In this document: one piece after another, positions 17,214-26,005 of the stretch | Position numbering within the stretch: the stretch's first letter is position 1 | Layout: the number at the start of each line of letters is the position of its first letter | Assembly: GCA_963790075.1 (NCBI GenBank) | Contig: CAWBNG010000005.1 | Coordinates: 281,695 to 345,694, forward strand | Source of the DNA: CAYOUV01 sp963790075 | GTDB taxonomy: Bacteria; Chloroflexota; Anaerolineae; Anaerolineales; Villigracilaceae | Reading direction: 5' to 3' | Length of the DNA: 64,000 nt | Notes under the pieces: model-generated | Told to the model about the DNA's origin: nothing | Seen by the model: the letters and a program-made list of their open reading frames with translations, nothing else | Databases searched by the model: none | Made by a program: the position numbers and the translations under genes

Positions 17214-17286
17214 CTCCTGGCCGAGGACTCGAACCTCGAACCTAGCGGTTAACAGCCGCCCGCTCTGCCGATTGAGCTAGCCAGGA
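17214..17286 (-). tRNA. tRNA-Asn (GTT)
   Basis: A 73-nt cloverleaf: acceptor TCCTGGC/GCCAGGA, D arm with AGCTCAATCGGCAGAGC, anticodon loop CTGTTAA with anticodon GTT, and T arm GAGGTTCGAGTCCTC. The discriminator base is G and CCA is not encoded. Confidence 0.95.
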
Positions 17287-17358
17287 AGGCGTCCGAGATT
17301 ATAAGGGGAAGCCAGGCGCATGTCAAGCCTTGCCGCTCAAATCCAGCCTCGGCGGGTC

Positions 17359-18345
17359 TCAGTACTTGATGGCGCTCAGGCGGTTGAGCTTGTTCCAGCG
17401 ATGTGTGGCCGTAATCTGCCGCACGGTGCCGGTCAATCCGCGCACCACCAGGCTGTCAGTGGTTGCCCCATCGCCAAAGTACTTGACGCCTTTGAGTAAT
17501 TCCCCATCCGTAATGCCAGTAGCAGCGAAGAAGACATCCTCGGACGAGACCAGGTCGTCCATGGTCAGGATTTTCTCGAAGTCGTAGCCCATCTCGCGTC
17601 CGCGCTTGAGCTCATCCTCATTGCGGGCATAAAGCTTACCCTGGATCTCCCCACCCATGGCGCGCAGGGCACAGGCTGCCAGCACCCCCTCCGGGGTGCC
17701 TCCGATACCAATCAACACGTCAATCCCCGAATTCGGCATGGCAGTCATCAGAGCAGCGGCCACATCACCATCCGGAATTTGGCGAATTCGCGCCCCGTTT
17801 CGACGGATCTCAGCCACCAGATCATCGTGGCGCGGCCGGTCGAGCACAATCGTAGTCAGGTCCTCGACAGCCTTCCCTTTGGCTTTGGCAATCGCTTTGA
17901 GATTATCCGCAATCGGTTTCTCGATGTCGATCTTGCCCTTGGCCTCCGGACCGACCGCAATTTTGTTCATGTAAACATAAGGACCTGGATCAAACATTGT
18001 CCCGCGTGGAGCAATGGCGACCGTGGCAATCGAGTTAGTGCGACCGAAGGCTAACGGGCGGGTGCCGTCAATTGGGTCGACCGCCACATCCACTTCAGGC
18101 GGGTAGCCGTTCCCGACATGCTCGCCGTTGAACAGCATGGGTGCCTTGTCCTTCTCGCCTTCACCAATCACGATATTGCCGTCCATGTCCACCGATTGCA
18201 ATACCAGACGCATCGCCTCGACTGCAGCGTGGTCGGCCTTTTCTTTTTCGCCGCGTCCCATCCAACGACCGGACGCCAAAGCTGCCGCTTCAGTCACGCG
18301 GACCAATTCCAGAGCCAGGTTTCGAGTTGGTTGTTCACTAACCAT
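17359..18345 (-). CDS. glpX: Fructose-1,6-bisphosphatase class II
   Basis: A 328-residue metal-dependent phosphatase of gluconeogenesis that converts fructose 1,6-bisphosphate to fructose 6-phosphate. The Mg-binding VDPIDGT motif (about 90), VIGEGEKDKAPM and IGIGGTPEGVLAACAL are class II signatures. The start at 18345 (MVSEQPTRN) follows GGAGGGAATACTA; a Met five codons upstream would overlap the ribosome site. It is 32 bp from cdsA on the same strand and probably the last gene of the translation/lipid operon. Confidence 0.95.
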   Translation of the reverse strand: MVSEQPTRNLALELVRVTEAAALASGRWMGRGEKEKADHAAVEAMRLVLQSVDMDGNIVIGEGEKDKAPMLFNGEHVGNGYPPEVDVAVDPIDGTRPLAFGRTNSIATVAIAPRGTMFDPGPYVYMNKIAVGPEAKGKIDIEKPIADNLKAIAKAKGKAVEDLTTIVLDRPRHDDLVAEIRRNGARIRQIPDGDVAAALMTAMPNSGIDVLIGIGGTPEGVLAACALRAMGGEIQGKLYARNEDELKRGREMGYDFEKILTMDDLVSSEDVFFAATGITDGELLKGVKYFGDGATTDSLVVRGLTGTVRQITATHRWNKLNRLSAIKY

Positions 18346-18377
18346 TAGTATTCCCTCCAATCATTAAAGCTATTGAA

Positions 18378-19187
18378 TTAAAGAATAAACCAGCTAATCA
18401 GGTAATATCCTAACACAGCCGCCCACAGCCAGGAATCAATCCGGTCGAACGCGCCGCCATGGCCCGGGAAAATATTACCTGAGTCCTTGATGCCTCCCAG
18501 ACGCTTGAACAGGCTTTCGCCCAAATCGCCAAGGGTAGTGAATAATGACAAGACCAATCCTAATGCAGCTCCTACCAGCAGGCTGACGTTTGCTCCGCCG
18601 TAATAACTCCATAACCAGGCCATGAGCACACCGCCAAGAGTCCCGGTCACGACTCCGGCCCAGTATCCTTCCCAGGTCTTTTTGGGACTCAACCTCGGAC
18701 TCAGCCGGTGTCTGCCCCAGCGTTTCCCGACAAAGTACGCACCCGAATCGGCCAACCAGACGGCAGGCAAAACAATCAACAACCAGGTCATACCGTTCGG
18801 CAGGTTACGCAAATCAATCAGATAGGCGCCGATCCAACCCAAGTAGACTATTCCGCCAAGCGTAGTCGTCAAATCAAGGGCGGCCTGATCGCGTCCGCGC
18901 TCGTAGGCAATCAAATGATAGGTCATTGCAATCAGGACCAGGATCGTCAGCGTTCCCCCGGCCCAGGTCGGGAACCAAGCCCGGGCTACCAGAACTAATA
19001 AAACGCCGCCGGTGGTCACCACCACCGACGGCTGCATCTTCACTGCTCGAAATAGGATCACATACTCCCAAGCGGCCAAACCTATAAAGAAGGCAATCAG
19101 CAGAAAATAGTAAATCCCACCAGCGAAGATGGCTGGCAACCCGACGGCAGCCAGGATCAATGAGGTTACAACGCGTTTAGCCAGCAT
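18378..19187 (-). CDS. cdsA: Phosphatidate cytidylyltransferase
   Basis: A 269-residue membrane enzyme making CDP-diacylglycerol from CTP and phosphatidic acid. It has about eight hydrophobic helices. The C-terminal signature is intact: SPKKTWEGYWAG near residue 170, GDLGESLFKR, then KDSGNIFPGHGGAFDRIDS. The start at 19187 (MLAKRVV) overlaps the uppS stop by 11 bp, so the genes are translationally coupled; a Met further upstream lies inside uppS and is not needed. Confidence 0.93.
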   Translation of the reverse strand: MLAKRVVTSLILAAVGLPAIFAGGIYYFLLIAFFIGLAAWEYVILFRAVKMQPSVVVTTGGVLLVLVARAWFPTWAGGTLTILVLIAMTYHLIAYERGRDQAALDLTTTLGGIVYLGWIGAYLIDLRNLPNGMTWLLIVLPAVWLADSGAYFVGKRWGRHRLSPRLSPKKTWEGYWAGVVTGTLGGVLMAWLWSYYGGANVSLLVGAALGLVLSLFTTLGDLGESLFKRLGGIKDSGNIFPGHGGAFDRIDSWLWAAVLGYYLISWFIL

Positions 19188-19926
19188 GCACTTTGTGCGC
19201 CACTGTTTCGGAAACACCGCCATAGCGGCGGTCGCGCTGGGCAAAGGTCTCTAAAGCGCGGCGATACTCTTCTTTGTTGAAGTCCGGCCAGAAAATCGGT
19301 GTTATGTACCATTCGGAATAAGCCGCTTGCCAAATCAAAAAATTACTGACTCTCAACTCGCCCGAAGTACGGATGATCAAATCGGGATCTGGAACACCAA
19401 CGGTAAAAAGATACTGGCTAACCAGTTCGGCGGTTACCTTGTCAGCTGGAATCCCATCCTTGATGATATTTTGCATGGCACAGACAATCTCATCACGGCC
19501 GCCGTAGTTAAAGGCTACGTTCAAAATCAGCTGGTCGTTGTTCTTCGTCAGGTCAATTGCATGCAAGACTTTTTCCTGGATTTTTGGGTCGAGTCGTTCG
19601 AGCCGCCCGATATGGCGCAGTTGCACCCCTTCCTTGTGCAACTCGGCCAGTTCGCGGTCAATCACGTCTTCGAGGATACGCATCAGGCCATTCACTTCCT
19701 CCGGCGGACGACCCCAGTTCTCGGTAGAGAAAGCATAAATGGTCAGGTATTTGACTCCAAACTCAGCGGAGGCCCGGATGATGCGGCGCAGGTTCTCAGT
19801 GCCGGCACGATGCCCGGCCAGCCGAGGCAATCCACGCGAGATGGCCCAGCGACCGTTGCCATCCATGATGATAGCCACGTGCCGCGGAATTTTCTCGGCC
19901 GGGATATTAAGCGGTTTCTCTGTCAT
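19177..19926 (-). CDS. uppS: Isoprenyl transferase (undecaprenyl diphosphate synthase)
   Basis: A 249-residue cis-prenyltransferase adding isopentenyl units to farnesyl diphosphate to form the C55 carrier lipid for peptidoglycan and other envelope polymers. HVAIIMDGNGRWA holds the catalytic Asp22, and GRDEIV, RTSGELRVSNFLIWQ and EEYRRAL are the remaining conserved blocks. It lies between frr (5-bp gap) and cdsA. Its isoprenoid substrate would derive from the mevalonate operon at 32,020-36,224 if that pathway is complete. Confidence 0.95.
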   Translation of the reverse strand: MTEKPLNIPAEKIPRHVAIIMDGNGRWAISRGLPRLAGHRAGTENLRRIIRASAEFGVKYLTIYAFSTENWGRPPEEVNGLMRILEDVIDRELAELHKEGVQLRHIGRLERLDPKIQEKVLHAIDLTKNNDQLILNVAFNYGGRDEIVCAMQNIIKDGIPADKVTAELVSQYLFTVGVPDPDLIIRTSGELRVSNFLIWQAAYSEWYITPIFWPDFNKEEYRRALETFAQRDRRYGGVSETVAHKVHAG

Positions 19927-19931
19927 ACCTA

Positions 19932-20489
19932 TCAGACTTCCAGTATTTCCTGTTCCTTGCGCTTTCCGTGCTCTTCTATCTCATCGATAAAATGATCGGT
20001 GGTTTTTTGCAATTCGTCCTCGCCGCGTTTCAGGTCGTCTTCAGAAATAAGTTTTTCTTTCTCGAAATCCTGCAAATCCTTCATCAGATCGCGACGAATA
20101 TTGCGGACAGCGATGCGAGCCTCCTCCAATCGATTATTGACCACCTTAACAAGTTCACGGCGGCGTTCTTCGTTTAACGGAGGCAGATTGAGGCGAATGG
20201 ACTTTCCATCATTATTGGGATTTAACCCTAATTCCGAGACCAGAATCGCTTTTTCAATCCCTTTGAGTGATGCCGGATCAAATGGTTTGATCAGCAGTGA
20301 GCGCGGCTCAGGAACACTGATTGACGCTAATTGCACCAGAGGCGTCGATGTTCCATAGTATTCCACTTGAAGTTTTTCGACCAATGCGGGGGTTGCCCGT
20401 CCAGTGCGAATGCCGCCCAAATCCTCATCCAGAGCCTGGACAGCTCCCTGCATGCGGGTTTCGGCATCCTTGATGACGTCTTTTATCAC
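19932..20489 (-). CDS. frr: Ribosome recycling factor
   Basis: A 185-residue protein that splits post-termination ribosomes together with EF-G. The DLGGIRTGRATPALVEKL stretch, VPEPRSLLIKPFD and NEERRRELVK are RRF hallmarks, and the length is exactly that of the family. The start is the GTG at 20489, because AGGAGG lies five bases upstream; an in-frame ATG at 20525 lies before that ribosome site and would add 12 residues not usual in RRF. uppS follows after 5 bp. Confidence 0.95.
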   Translation of the reverse strand: MIKDVIKDAETRMQGAVQALDEDLGGIRTGRATPALVEKLQVEYYGTSTPLVQLASISVPEPRSLLIKPFDPASLKGIEKAILVSELGLNPNNDGKSIRLNLPPLNEERRRELVKVVNNRLEEARIAVRNIRRDLMKDLQDFEKEKLISEDDLKRGEDELQKTTDHFIDEIEEHGKRKEQEILEV

Positions 20490-20610
20490 CTCGACCTCCT
20501 GAGATTCTGGAAAAAGGTTCCCCATAAGGATACCCCAAAATCTAAAAAAATGCTACGGCGATTCAATGAGATGAGAGTTTCTGACCGTGTTTGAGAGCCA
20601 ATAAAGCAAT

Positions 20611-20636
20611 CCGCCCGGGCAAATTTGCCCGGGCGG
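20611..20636 (-). terminator. Palindromic hairpin between pyrH and frr
   Basis: A perfect 13-bp inverted repeat (arm CCGCCCGGGCAAA) is followed on the minus strand by TTGCTTTATT. It may terminate or attenuate between pyrH and frr. Confidence 0.6.
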
Positions 20637-20656
20637 ATAAAGATAATTCTTAGATG

Positions 20657-21373
20657 CTAAGCTGCTACAAGCGTACCAACAGGTTCTCCGCGCAAGGCCT
20701 GGACAAGCGCCTGCGAGTCCCAAAGGTTAAGCACCAGGATCGGTAATTCGTTCTCCATGCAGAGAGAAACCGCAGTACTGTCCATCACTTCGAGACGGCG
20801 GTTGAGCACATCAATGTAGCTCAAACGATCAAATTTTTTGGCATTAGGGTTCTTCTTTGGGTCTGCATCGTAGACCCCATCCACCTTGGTGGCCTTGATC
20901 AACACACTCGCCCCAATTTCCATGGCACGCAAGGCAGCAGCAGTGTCGGTTGAAAAAAATGGATTACCGGTCCCGGCACTGAAGATGACTACGCGTCCCT
21001 TTTCGAGGTGACGAATGGCGCGCCGGCGAATATACGGTTCAGCTACCGCCCGCATTTCGATCGCTGATTGGACGCGGGTAAGGACATCCTGGCGTTCGAG
21101 CGCATCCATCAAGGCCAGGGCATTCATCACCGTGCCCAGCATACCCATATAATCAGCAGTGGCGCGATCCATACCCCGGTCGAGTCCCTGCTTGCCGCGC
21201 CAGATATTACCCGCACCGATTACGACTGCGATTTCGACGCCCATTGCGACGACATCCTTGATGCGCCTGGCTATCGCCTCCGCCGCGGACACGTCAATCC
21301 CATAACCTGACTGACCTGCCAGAGCTTCACCACTCAGTTTCAAAAGAACGCGCTTATATTGCAGATTGCCCAT
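20657..21373 (-). CDS. pyrH: UMP kinase
   Basis: A 238-residue hexameric kinase converting UMP to UDP, of the amino-acid-kinase fold. VLLKLSGEALAG at the N terminus, VIGAGNIWRG for phosphate binding and FFSTDTAAALRA are typical. The start at 21373 (MGNLQYKRV) has GAGGAG seven bases upstream, which rejects a Met 13 codons earlier. It is flanked by hairpins on both sides, separating it from tsf and frr, although all run in the same direction. Confidence 0.95.
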   Translation of the reverse strand: MGNLQYKRVLLKLSGEALAGQSGYGIDVSAAEAIARRIKDVVAMGVEIAVVIGAGNIWRGKQGLDRGMDRATADYMGMLGTVMNALALMDALERQDVLTRVQSAIEMRAVAEPYIRRRAIRHLEKGRVVIFSAGTGNPFFSTDTAAALRAMEIGASVLIKATKVDGVYDADPKKNPNAKKFDRLSYIDVLNRRLEVMDSTAVSLCMENELPILVLNLWDSQALVQALRGEPVGTLVAA

Positions 21374-21401
21374 AATTACTCCTCTCTGCTGGACGAGTAG
21401 A

Positions 21402-21431
21402 AAAAAGGCCAACCGAATGGTTGGCCTTTTT
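21402..21431 (-). terminator. Rho-independent terminator after tsf
   Basis: A 13-bp stem (AAAAAGGCCAACC/GGTTGGCCTTTTT) with a GAAT loop ends in runs of T on the minus strand and lies 5 bp after the tsf stop. Confidence 0.85.
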
Positions 21432-21436
21432 GAATA

Positions 21437-22045
21437 TCAATCTTCGCCGACGCGTTCACCCAACTCCCAGCGCTGGAAGCGCCGGATGATGATGTTTTCG
21501 CCGATCTTGGCAATGTTTTCATGCAGTAGCTTCTCAATTGTCAGACTTTCATCACGAATGTAAGCCTGGCGCAACAATACGACTTCATCTTTAAATTTCT
21601 GGATGCGTCCTTCGACAATTTTCTCAAGGACATTGGCGGGCTTGCCTTCTTCTTCCGCGCGTTTGCGGGCAATTTCCGCTTCATGGTCGAATACCTCTGC
21701 CGAGATCTCCTCCTCGGTAATACACAGCGGAGCAGCAGCCGCAATCTGCAAAGCAACTTCATGTGCAAATTGACGGAAGTCATCGGAACGCGCCACAAAA
21801 TCAGTCTCGCAATTGACTTCAACCATCACACCAACGCGCCCACCACCATGTGAATACAGTTCGACAATGCCTTCTGACGCTTCGCGATTCGCGCGCTTGG
21901 CAGCCATCGCCAAGCCTTTCTCGCGCAAGTAATCTACAGCTTTTTGATAATCGCCGCCTGCTTCAGTCAAGGCCTTGCGACAATCCAATATACCCGCGCC
22001 GGTGGCTGTGCGTAGTTCTTTGATCATATCGGTCGTGACTTCCAT
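21437..22045 (-). CDS. tsf: Elongation factor Ts
   Basis: A 202-residue nucleotide exchange factor for EF-Tu. MIKELRTATGAGILDCRKAL is the N-terminal UBA-like domain that contacts EF-Tu, and VNCETDFVAR holds the TDFV motif that displaces GDP. It is on the short side for EF-Ts, similar to the Thermus type with a single core subdomain. The start at 22045 (MEVTTDMIK) follows the rpsB stop by one base, with GAGG as ribosome site inside the end of rpsB. Confidence 0.95.
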   Translation of the reverse strand: MEVTTDMIKELRTATGAGILDCRKALTEAGGDYQKAVDYLREKGLAMAAKRANREASEGIVELYSHGGGRVGVMVEVNCETDFVARSDDFRQFAHEVALQIAAAAPLCITEEEISAEVFDHEAEIARKRAEEEGKPANVLEKIVEGRIQKFKDEVVLLRQAYIRDESLTIEKLLHENIAKIGENIIIRRFQRWELGERVGED

Positions 22046-22046
22046 C

Positions 22047-23114
22047 TTACTTATCCTCGCCGCCAGCTTCTTCTTTAGGATTTTCGTCAACTGCTGCAGT
22101 CTCTTCCGAGCTTATTTCTTCGGAAGGTTCTTCAACAGTTTTTTCTTCTGCACTTTTCTTAGCTTTTGCTTTAGCTTTAGCTTCTTTTTTTACTTCTGCT
22201 TTAGGCTCTGCCTTTGGCTCAGCTTTGACTTCTACTTCAGTCTCTTCTTCAAATTCCTCAGCAAAATCATCATCTTCATCGTCTGCTTTGTGAGTCAATT
22301 TTGCCAAAGTAGCTTCACCGAGCAAATCCTCGTCTTCAAGGTCATCATCTGCTTCAACCACGCGTGCTGTCTTTCGAGCGACTGGAGAGTCAGCCTGGGC
22401 TCGTTCTTGCTCTTCAAACTCCTCATCCTTTTTCATAGCTTTCCCTTCAAGAACCGCATCGGCAATCTTGCCAACCAAAAGCTTGATGGCACGAATAGCA
22501 TCATCGTTCGAAGGGATAACGTAGTCAATATCTTTCGGGTTGCAGTTGGTATCAACCAGGGCGACAATTGGAATATCAAGCAGGTTAGCCTCGTGTACCG
22601 CTGCATCCTCACGACACACGTCCACTACATAAAGTAGATCGGGCAGGCGTTTCATGTTTCGCAGACCAGCCAGACGTTTATCGAGGCGCTCGATATCGCG
22701 CTGGATCAATAAACCTTCTTTTTTGGTTAGACGGTTGATTTCGCCGCTGTCGCGCAATTGTTCCAGACGCTCAAGTTCCAAGATGCGTTGGTGAATGGTT
22801 GACCAGTTGGTCAAAGTGCCGCCAAGCCAGCGTTCGGTCACGTAAGGCATACCACAGCGAACAGCTTCTTCCACGATCGTTTCCTGCGCCTGGCGCTTGG
22901 TACCAACGAACAATACCACGCCGCCTTCAGCCACCTTATCGCGGATTACATTGTAAGCATTGGAAAGAAGTTTGACTGTTTGTTGCAGATCAATAATATG
23001 AATGCCGTTGCGTTCGGTGAAAATATACGGCTTCATGTGGGGATCCCACTTATTCGTGCGATGCCCAAAATGGACGCCGCTCTCAAGCAGGGCTTTCATT
23101 GAGACAATAGCCAT
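22047..23114 (-). CDS. rpsB: Ribosomal protein S2 with long acidic/Ala-Lys C-terminal extension
   Basis: 355 residues. The first roughly 235 are a normal S2 (LLESGVHFGHRTNKW, FVGTKRQAQE, YVTERWLGGTLTNW, VALVDTNCNP). About 115 extra residues follow: an Asp/Glu block, then repeated Lys-Ala-Glu-Pro units, then a Glu/Ser tail. This is low-complexity and probably disordered. The start at 23114 (MAIVSMKALL) has AAGGAGG eight bases upstream. It is the first gene of the operon that continues with tsf; a roughly 170-nt leader precedes it. Confidence 0.95.
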   Translation of the reverse strand: MAIVSMKALLESGVHFGHRTNKWDPHMKPYIFTERNGIHIIDLQQTVKLLSNAYNVIRDKVAEGGVVLFVGTKRQAQETIVEEAVRCGMPYVTERWLGGTLTNWSTIHQRILELERLEQLRDSGEINRLTKKEGLLIQRDIERLDKRLAGLRNMKRLPDLLYVVDVCREDAAVHEANLLDIPIVALVDTNCNPKDIDYVIPSNDDAIRAIKLLVGKIADAVLEGKAMKKDEEFEEQERAQADSPVARKTARVVEADDDLEDEDLLGEATLAKLTHKADDEDDDFAEEFEEETEVEVKAEPKAEPKAEVKKEAKAKAKAKKSAEEKTVEEPSEEISSEETAAVDENPKEEAGGEDK

Positions 23115-23292
23115 AACGGAATTACCTCCTTGCGTTTGGCCTCCGCCTCCTTCTACCCTGCCGGCAACCGCGTCCATTCGATCCGCGGCACGCACCGGCA
23201 AGTCTGGAAGCGTGTGAGATTGGGCATTTATTGCCTGCCCTGGGGCAAAATGAGTCCCGCCCTTCGATTTTGAACTGGACGGGAGCGGCGAG

Positions 23293-23301
23293 ATTATACC
23301 A
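23293..23301 (-). promoter_or_regulatory. Extended -10 promoter of the rpsB operon
   Basis: On the minus strand TGG directly precedes TATAAT (23298-23293). The -35 is weak, as is usual for extended -10 promoters. It implies a GC-rich leader of about 170 nt before rpsB, long enough for S2 autoregulation. Confidence 0.55.
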
Positions 23302-23338
23302 TAAATCTAATATATATAGCGATTGGACTGGAATGATT

Positions 23339-24487
23339 TTACCCCGTCACGTTGGCAGGATCGACCATTCGAGCCTTTGATTTCAAAGGAAAGAAGCGGT
23401 CCTTCAGACTTAGAATTGGCTTTTCCAGCAGATAGTAACTAAGCGATGCCACCACAATAGTTAAAACCAGTGCGATCAGAGCGGTGAGTGGCTTGGCAAG
23501 CGTTTCGTCTGTGATGCCGTAATCGCGAATACGGCCGGCAAACCAGATCAGGCCAAAGTGATAGACATATAGTCCATAAGAAATTTTTCCCAGATACCGC
23601 ATTGGTCGAGTATCCAATACTTTCGTGAACAAACCCTGCCTGGCTACGCAGAAAATGATCACGGCAAACCAGTAATTCAAAAGCGAATACCCCCAGACGA
23701 ATTCGTAAGCATGTCGCATGACAATCGGATAGCCCAAACTAGACCAATTTCCAAACTCACCGGTTGCTAAGTATTGCGATGCGAAACCCAACACCGGGAC
23801 GGCCACCGAAAGCACAACCAATTGCAACTTGGATTTGGGAATTTTAAATCGCGATATAAAGGCTCCAAAAGCGAAAGCGTCGATGTGTGTGAGAGGTAAT
23901 GGGTAAATGAACCATCCAAAATCCCCTCGAAAAACGGGATTAGGAAATGTGCGAAAGACAAAAAGCATTGCAATCCGGAAGAGGGGGGCAAATATCATCC
24001 CACCGATGAACAGCTTCTTCAAATGTTTTTGAGGTACCAGCATGATTAACAAAGGCCAAACAACGTAAAATTGCTCCTCGACCGAAAGCGACCAGAAATG
24101 ATCCAGAAATTTGGTGTGCACAAAAGAAGAGCTGGCATAGAAAAAGTTGTAGACATAGGTCAATGCATAAGGCAGTTGCTGGTGAAAAAGCGTCATGTAA
24201 TTCTGCCGGTACGACTGGGATCTCAGCCACGATGTCACTCCTGCCATCAGCAATAAATAGAAATAATATAATGGAAATATCCGCAAGAAACGCCTGCCAT
24301 AGAACTTGGTGAAGTATTCCTTCGAGGGCAGACTTTGCTTCATGTCTAACAAAATACCGGTGATCAGAAAACCTGATAATACGAAAAAGAACTGTACGCC
24401 GACCCACCCAAAGGCAAAATAGTCGTTGTGCAACAAAAAAACCAAAAAGAAGGCAATTGCCCGCAAGCCATCCAGGCCAGGAATCAT
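23339..24487 (-). CDS. Membrane acyltransferase, OafA/acyltransferase-3 family
   Basis: A 382-residue integral membrane protein with about ten helices. IPGLDGLRAIAFFLVFLLHN carries the family's RAxA and active-site His. FFVLSGFLITGIL, GRRFLRIFPLYY and SVEEQFYVVWPLL are further signatures. Members transfer O-acyl groups to surface polysaccharides, glycolipids or antibiotics. It stands alone; upstream (24,488-24,657) is an AT-rich stretch in which I see no gene. Confidence 0.9.
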   Translation of the reverse strand: MIPGLDGLRAIAFFLVFLLHNDYFAFGWVGVQFFFVLSGFLITGILLDMKQSLPSKEYFTKFYGRRFLRIFPLYYFYLLLMAGVTSWLRSQSYRQNYMTLFHQQLPYALTYVYNFFYASSSFVHTKFLDHFWSLSVEEQFYVVWPLLIMLVPQKHLKKLFIGGMIFAPLFRIAMLFVFRTFPNPVFRGDFGWFIYPLPLTHIDAFAFGAFISRFKIPKSKLQLVVLSVAVPVLGFASQYLATGEFGNWSSLGYPIVMRHAYEFVWGYSLLNYWFAVIIFCVARQGLFTKVLDTRPMRYLGKISYGLYVYHFGLIWFAGRIRDYGITDETLAKPLTALIALVLTIVVASLSYYLLEKPILSLKDRFFPLKSKARMVDPANVTG

Positions 24488-24657
24488 TGAAAAACTCCAA
24501 GATAAATTAGGATCATTTCATATCGAAAACCAGGCAAGACATTCTATCTTACTAAAAAAAGGCGCTTAATGGAACATTATTTAACAACCAGTTCCAAGAG
24601 GGCCATAATACTCCCTTTTAGATAAGAGAGAGGTGTCTCAATGCCATTATTTTTTAA

Positions 24658-24790
24658 TTCTCTACCGTACAAATAAAGGGAAAGACCAGTCATAAAGTAC
24701 ACTCAAGGTGACCAAGCCTAAGAGGAACACCTTACGACTGATCGTTATCGAGTATACACAAAAGTGAAGAAAATGCTGAAGCAAATGATG
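24658..24790 (+). repeat. 133-bp direct repeat, copy 1
   Basis: Positions 24658-24790 match 28100-28232 base for base without gaps (offset 3442) except for about five substitutions, and similarity stops abruptly at both ends. Inside are AAGGTG/CACCTT and near-complementary GTACACTC/GAGTATAC arms, so the unit can fold. It joins directly onto a HAD hydrolase gene that has lost its 5' half. It may be the end of a mobile element or a recombination scar. Confidence 0.8.
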
Positions 24791-25141
24791 GAGCTGATGC
24801 GCGGGCTCAAGACTCAACACAGCCTTCAGGTCGCAGCTGTCAGTAATGAAGGCCGCGAACTGACGGTCTATCGCGTCCGACAATTCAAACTGGGCACATT
24901 CATCGACTTCTTTATCTCATCGTGTTTTGTCCACTATCGCAAGCCGGATGCCGATCTTTACCATATTGCCCTGGATATTGCGCAAGTGCGCCCGGAACAA
25001 GTGGTCTTTATCGATGACCGGCCCATGTTTGTTGAGTTGGCTCAAGGATTGGGGATCAAAGGTATTATCCATAACAGGATACAACGCGGAAAACTCTCGC
25101 AGGTCTGGGGCTGTCGCTTACGAGTTGATGGCTGGGTATAA
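24785..25141 (+). pseudogene. HAD-superfamily hydrolase, 5'-truncated at the repeat
   Basis: About 115 residues corresponding to the C-terminal half of a HAD phosphatase. VAAVSNEGREL is motif II, HYRKPDADLYHIAL carries the motif III Lys, and VVFIDDRPMFVE is motif IV with its two Asp residues. Motif I (DxDxT nucleophile) and the cap are missing: homology starts at about MELMRGLK, exactly where the 133-bp repeat ends. Without the nucleophile it cannot be catalytic, so I call it a remnant. Confidence 0.7.
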
Positions 25142-25194
25142 GTCGAAAACTAATCAAACTCACAATTGGGAACGAATCGGTATCGCGGTTTGCA

Positions 25195-25253
25195 ATCCCC
25201 CCAACTGGGGGACATGAACACTCCCCGGTCGATGGATGTGGCCGGGGAGTGTT
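25195..25253 (+). repeat. Twin hairpin repeat, copy 1 (before csbD)
   Basis: A 12-bp stem (AACACTCCCCGG 25217-25228 and CCGGGGAGTGTT 25242-25253) carries the loop TCGATGGATGTGG. A short C/G hairpin precedes it at 25195. A related copy with the same loop core lies after csbD at 25679-25737. Confidence 0.75.
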
Positions 25254-25413
25254 CGTTATATGATGACTCTATGTTGATGGTCCCGGTTTCTGCATATCAT
25301 TGCGAATCCTTTACGGACGGGAATGAGGGACTTGAAACCCGGCGCACCAACGCTGTCCTGAGCGCCGGAGAAAATTTGGACAGCTTTTCAAATGATCGAA
25401 AGGAGATCACACC

Positions 25414-25632
25414 ATGAACAAGGATGTATTCGAAGGCAAGTGGAAGCAAATTCAGGGCCAGTCCAAAGAGTGGTGGGGCAAACTCACCGATGACGACTTG
25501 AAGCGAGTGGGCGGCAAGTACGACAAATTCGTCGGTCTGCTCCAGGAAAAGTATGGCTACACCCGCGAGAAGGCAGAAGATGAAATCAACCGGCGGGTAA
25601 AGGATGTGAAAGAGGCCGCTAAAAAAGCCTGA
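25414..25632 (+). CDS. CsbD-family stress-response protein
   Basis: A 72-residue helical, highly charged protein of the CsbD family (general-stress proteins of unknown mechanism, sigma-B controlled in Bacillus). MNKDVFEGKWKQIQGQSKEW, then WGKLTDDDLKRVGGKYDK, and a C-terminal basic helix fit the whole-length family. AAAGGAG lies upstream of the ATG at 25414. It is bracketed by two copies of a hairpin with a conserved loop and sits within a stress/envelope island with the small membrane protein at 25847. Confidence 0.92.
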   Translation: MNKDVFEGKWKQIQGQSKEWWGKLTDDDLKRVGGKYDKFVGLLQEKYGYTREKAEDEINRRVKDVKEAAKKA

Positions 25633-25678
25633 GGCCATGAAGCCATGTCCTGGCAGCAGACTGTTCGCTTCTGTTTGT

Positions 25679-25737
25679 CTCCCCCAAGTGACGGAGGCCA
25701 ACACCCCCCGGTCGATGGATGTGACCGGGGAGTGTTT
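25679..25737 (+). repeat. Twin hairpin repeat, copy 2 (after csbD)
   Basis: The stem at 25700-25713 and 25723-25736 (one mismatch) carries loop core GATGGATGT, the same core as copy 1, and is followed by TTATT. It probably acts as the csbD terminator, but conservation of the loop suggests a recognised element. Confidence 0.75.
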
Positions 25738-25846
25738 ATTGTAGGATAAATTTAGACCCATGTAGGTTTATCGGTTCCAGCGTTTGCAACCGATGGTCTT
25801 CACCCAAATCATCGTACTGAGCAACAGCTCAAAAAGGAGAAATCTC

Positions 25847-26005
25847 ATGTTGTGGACTATCATCGTAATTCTGGTCATCCTGTGGCTGCTCGGCTTTTTC
25901 GGTCGGAACATCAGCCCCAGCTTCCCGCAAACAGGCAGTTGGATCCATATTTTGATCGTTATCGCCGTCATCCTGATCATCTTGCGCCTGTTGGGGATTG
26001 TTTAA
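25847..26005 (+). CDS. Small lmo0937-type (DUF5670) membrane protein
   Basis: A 52-residue protein with two hydrophobic helices (about 3-17 and 33-50) joined by FGRNISPSFPQTGSW, the layout of the lmo0937 family of tiny membrane proteins. AAAAAGGAG lies upstream of the ATG at 25847; an in-frame Met 21 codons earlier has no ribosome site. Its function is unknown, but the family often sits near CsbD and other stress genes, as here. Confidence 0.8.
   Translation: MLWTIIVILVILWLLGFFGRNISPSFPQTGSWIHILIVIAVILIILRLLGIV

Noticed and set aside
25195..25737. CRISPR-like array
   Set aside because: Only two repeat copies separated by a gene, each a hairpin; there are no spacers and no cas genes anywhere in the window.
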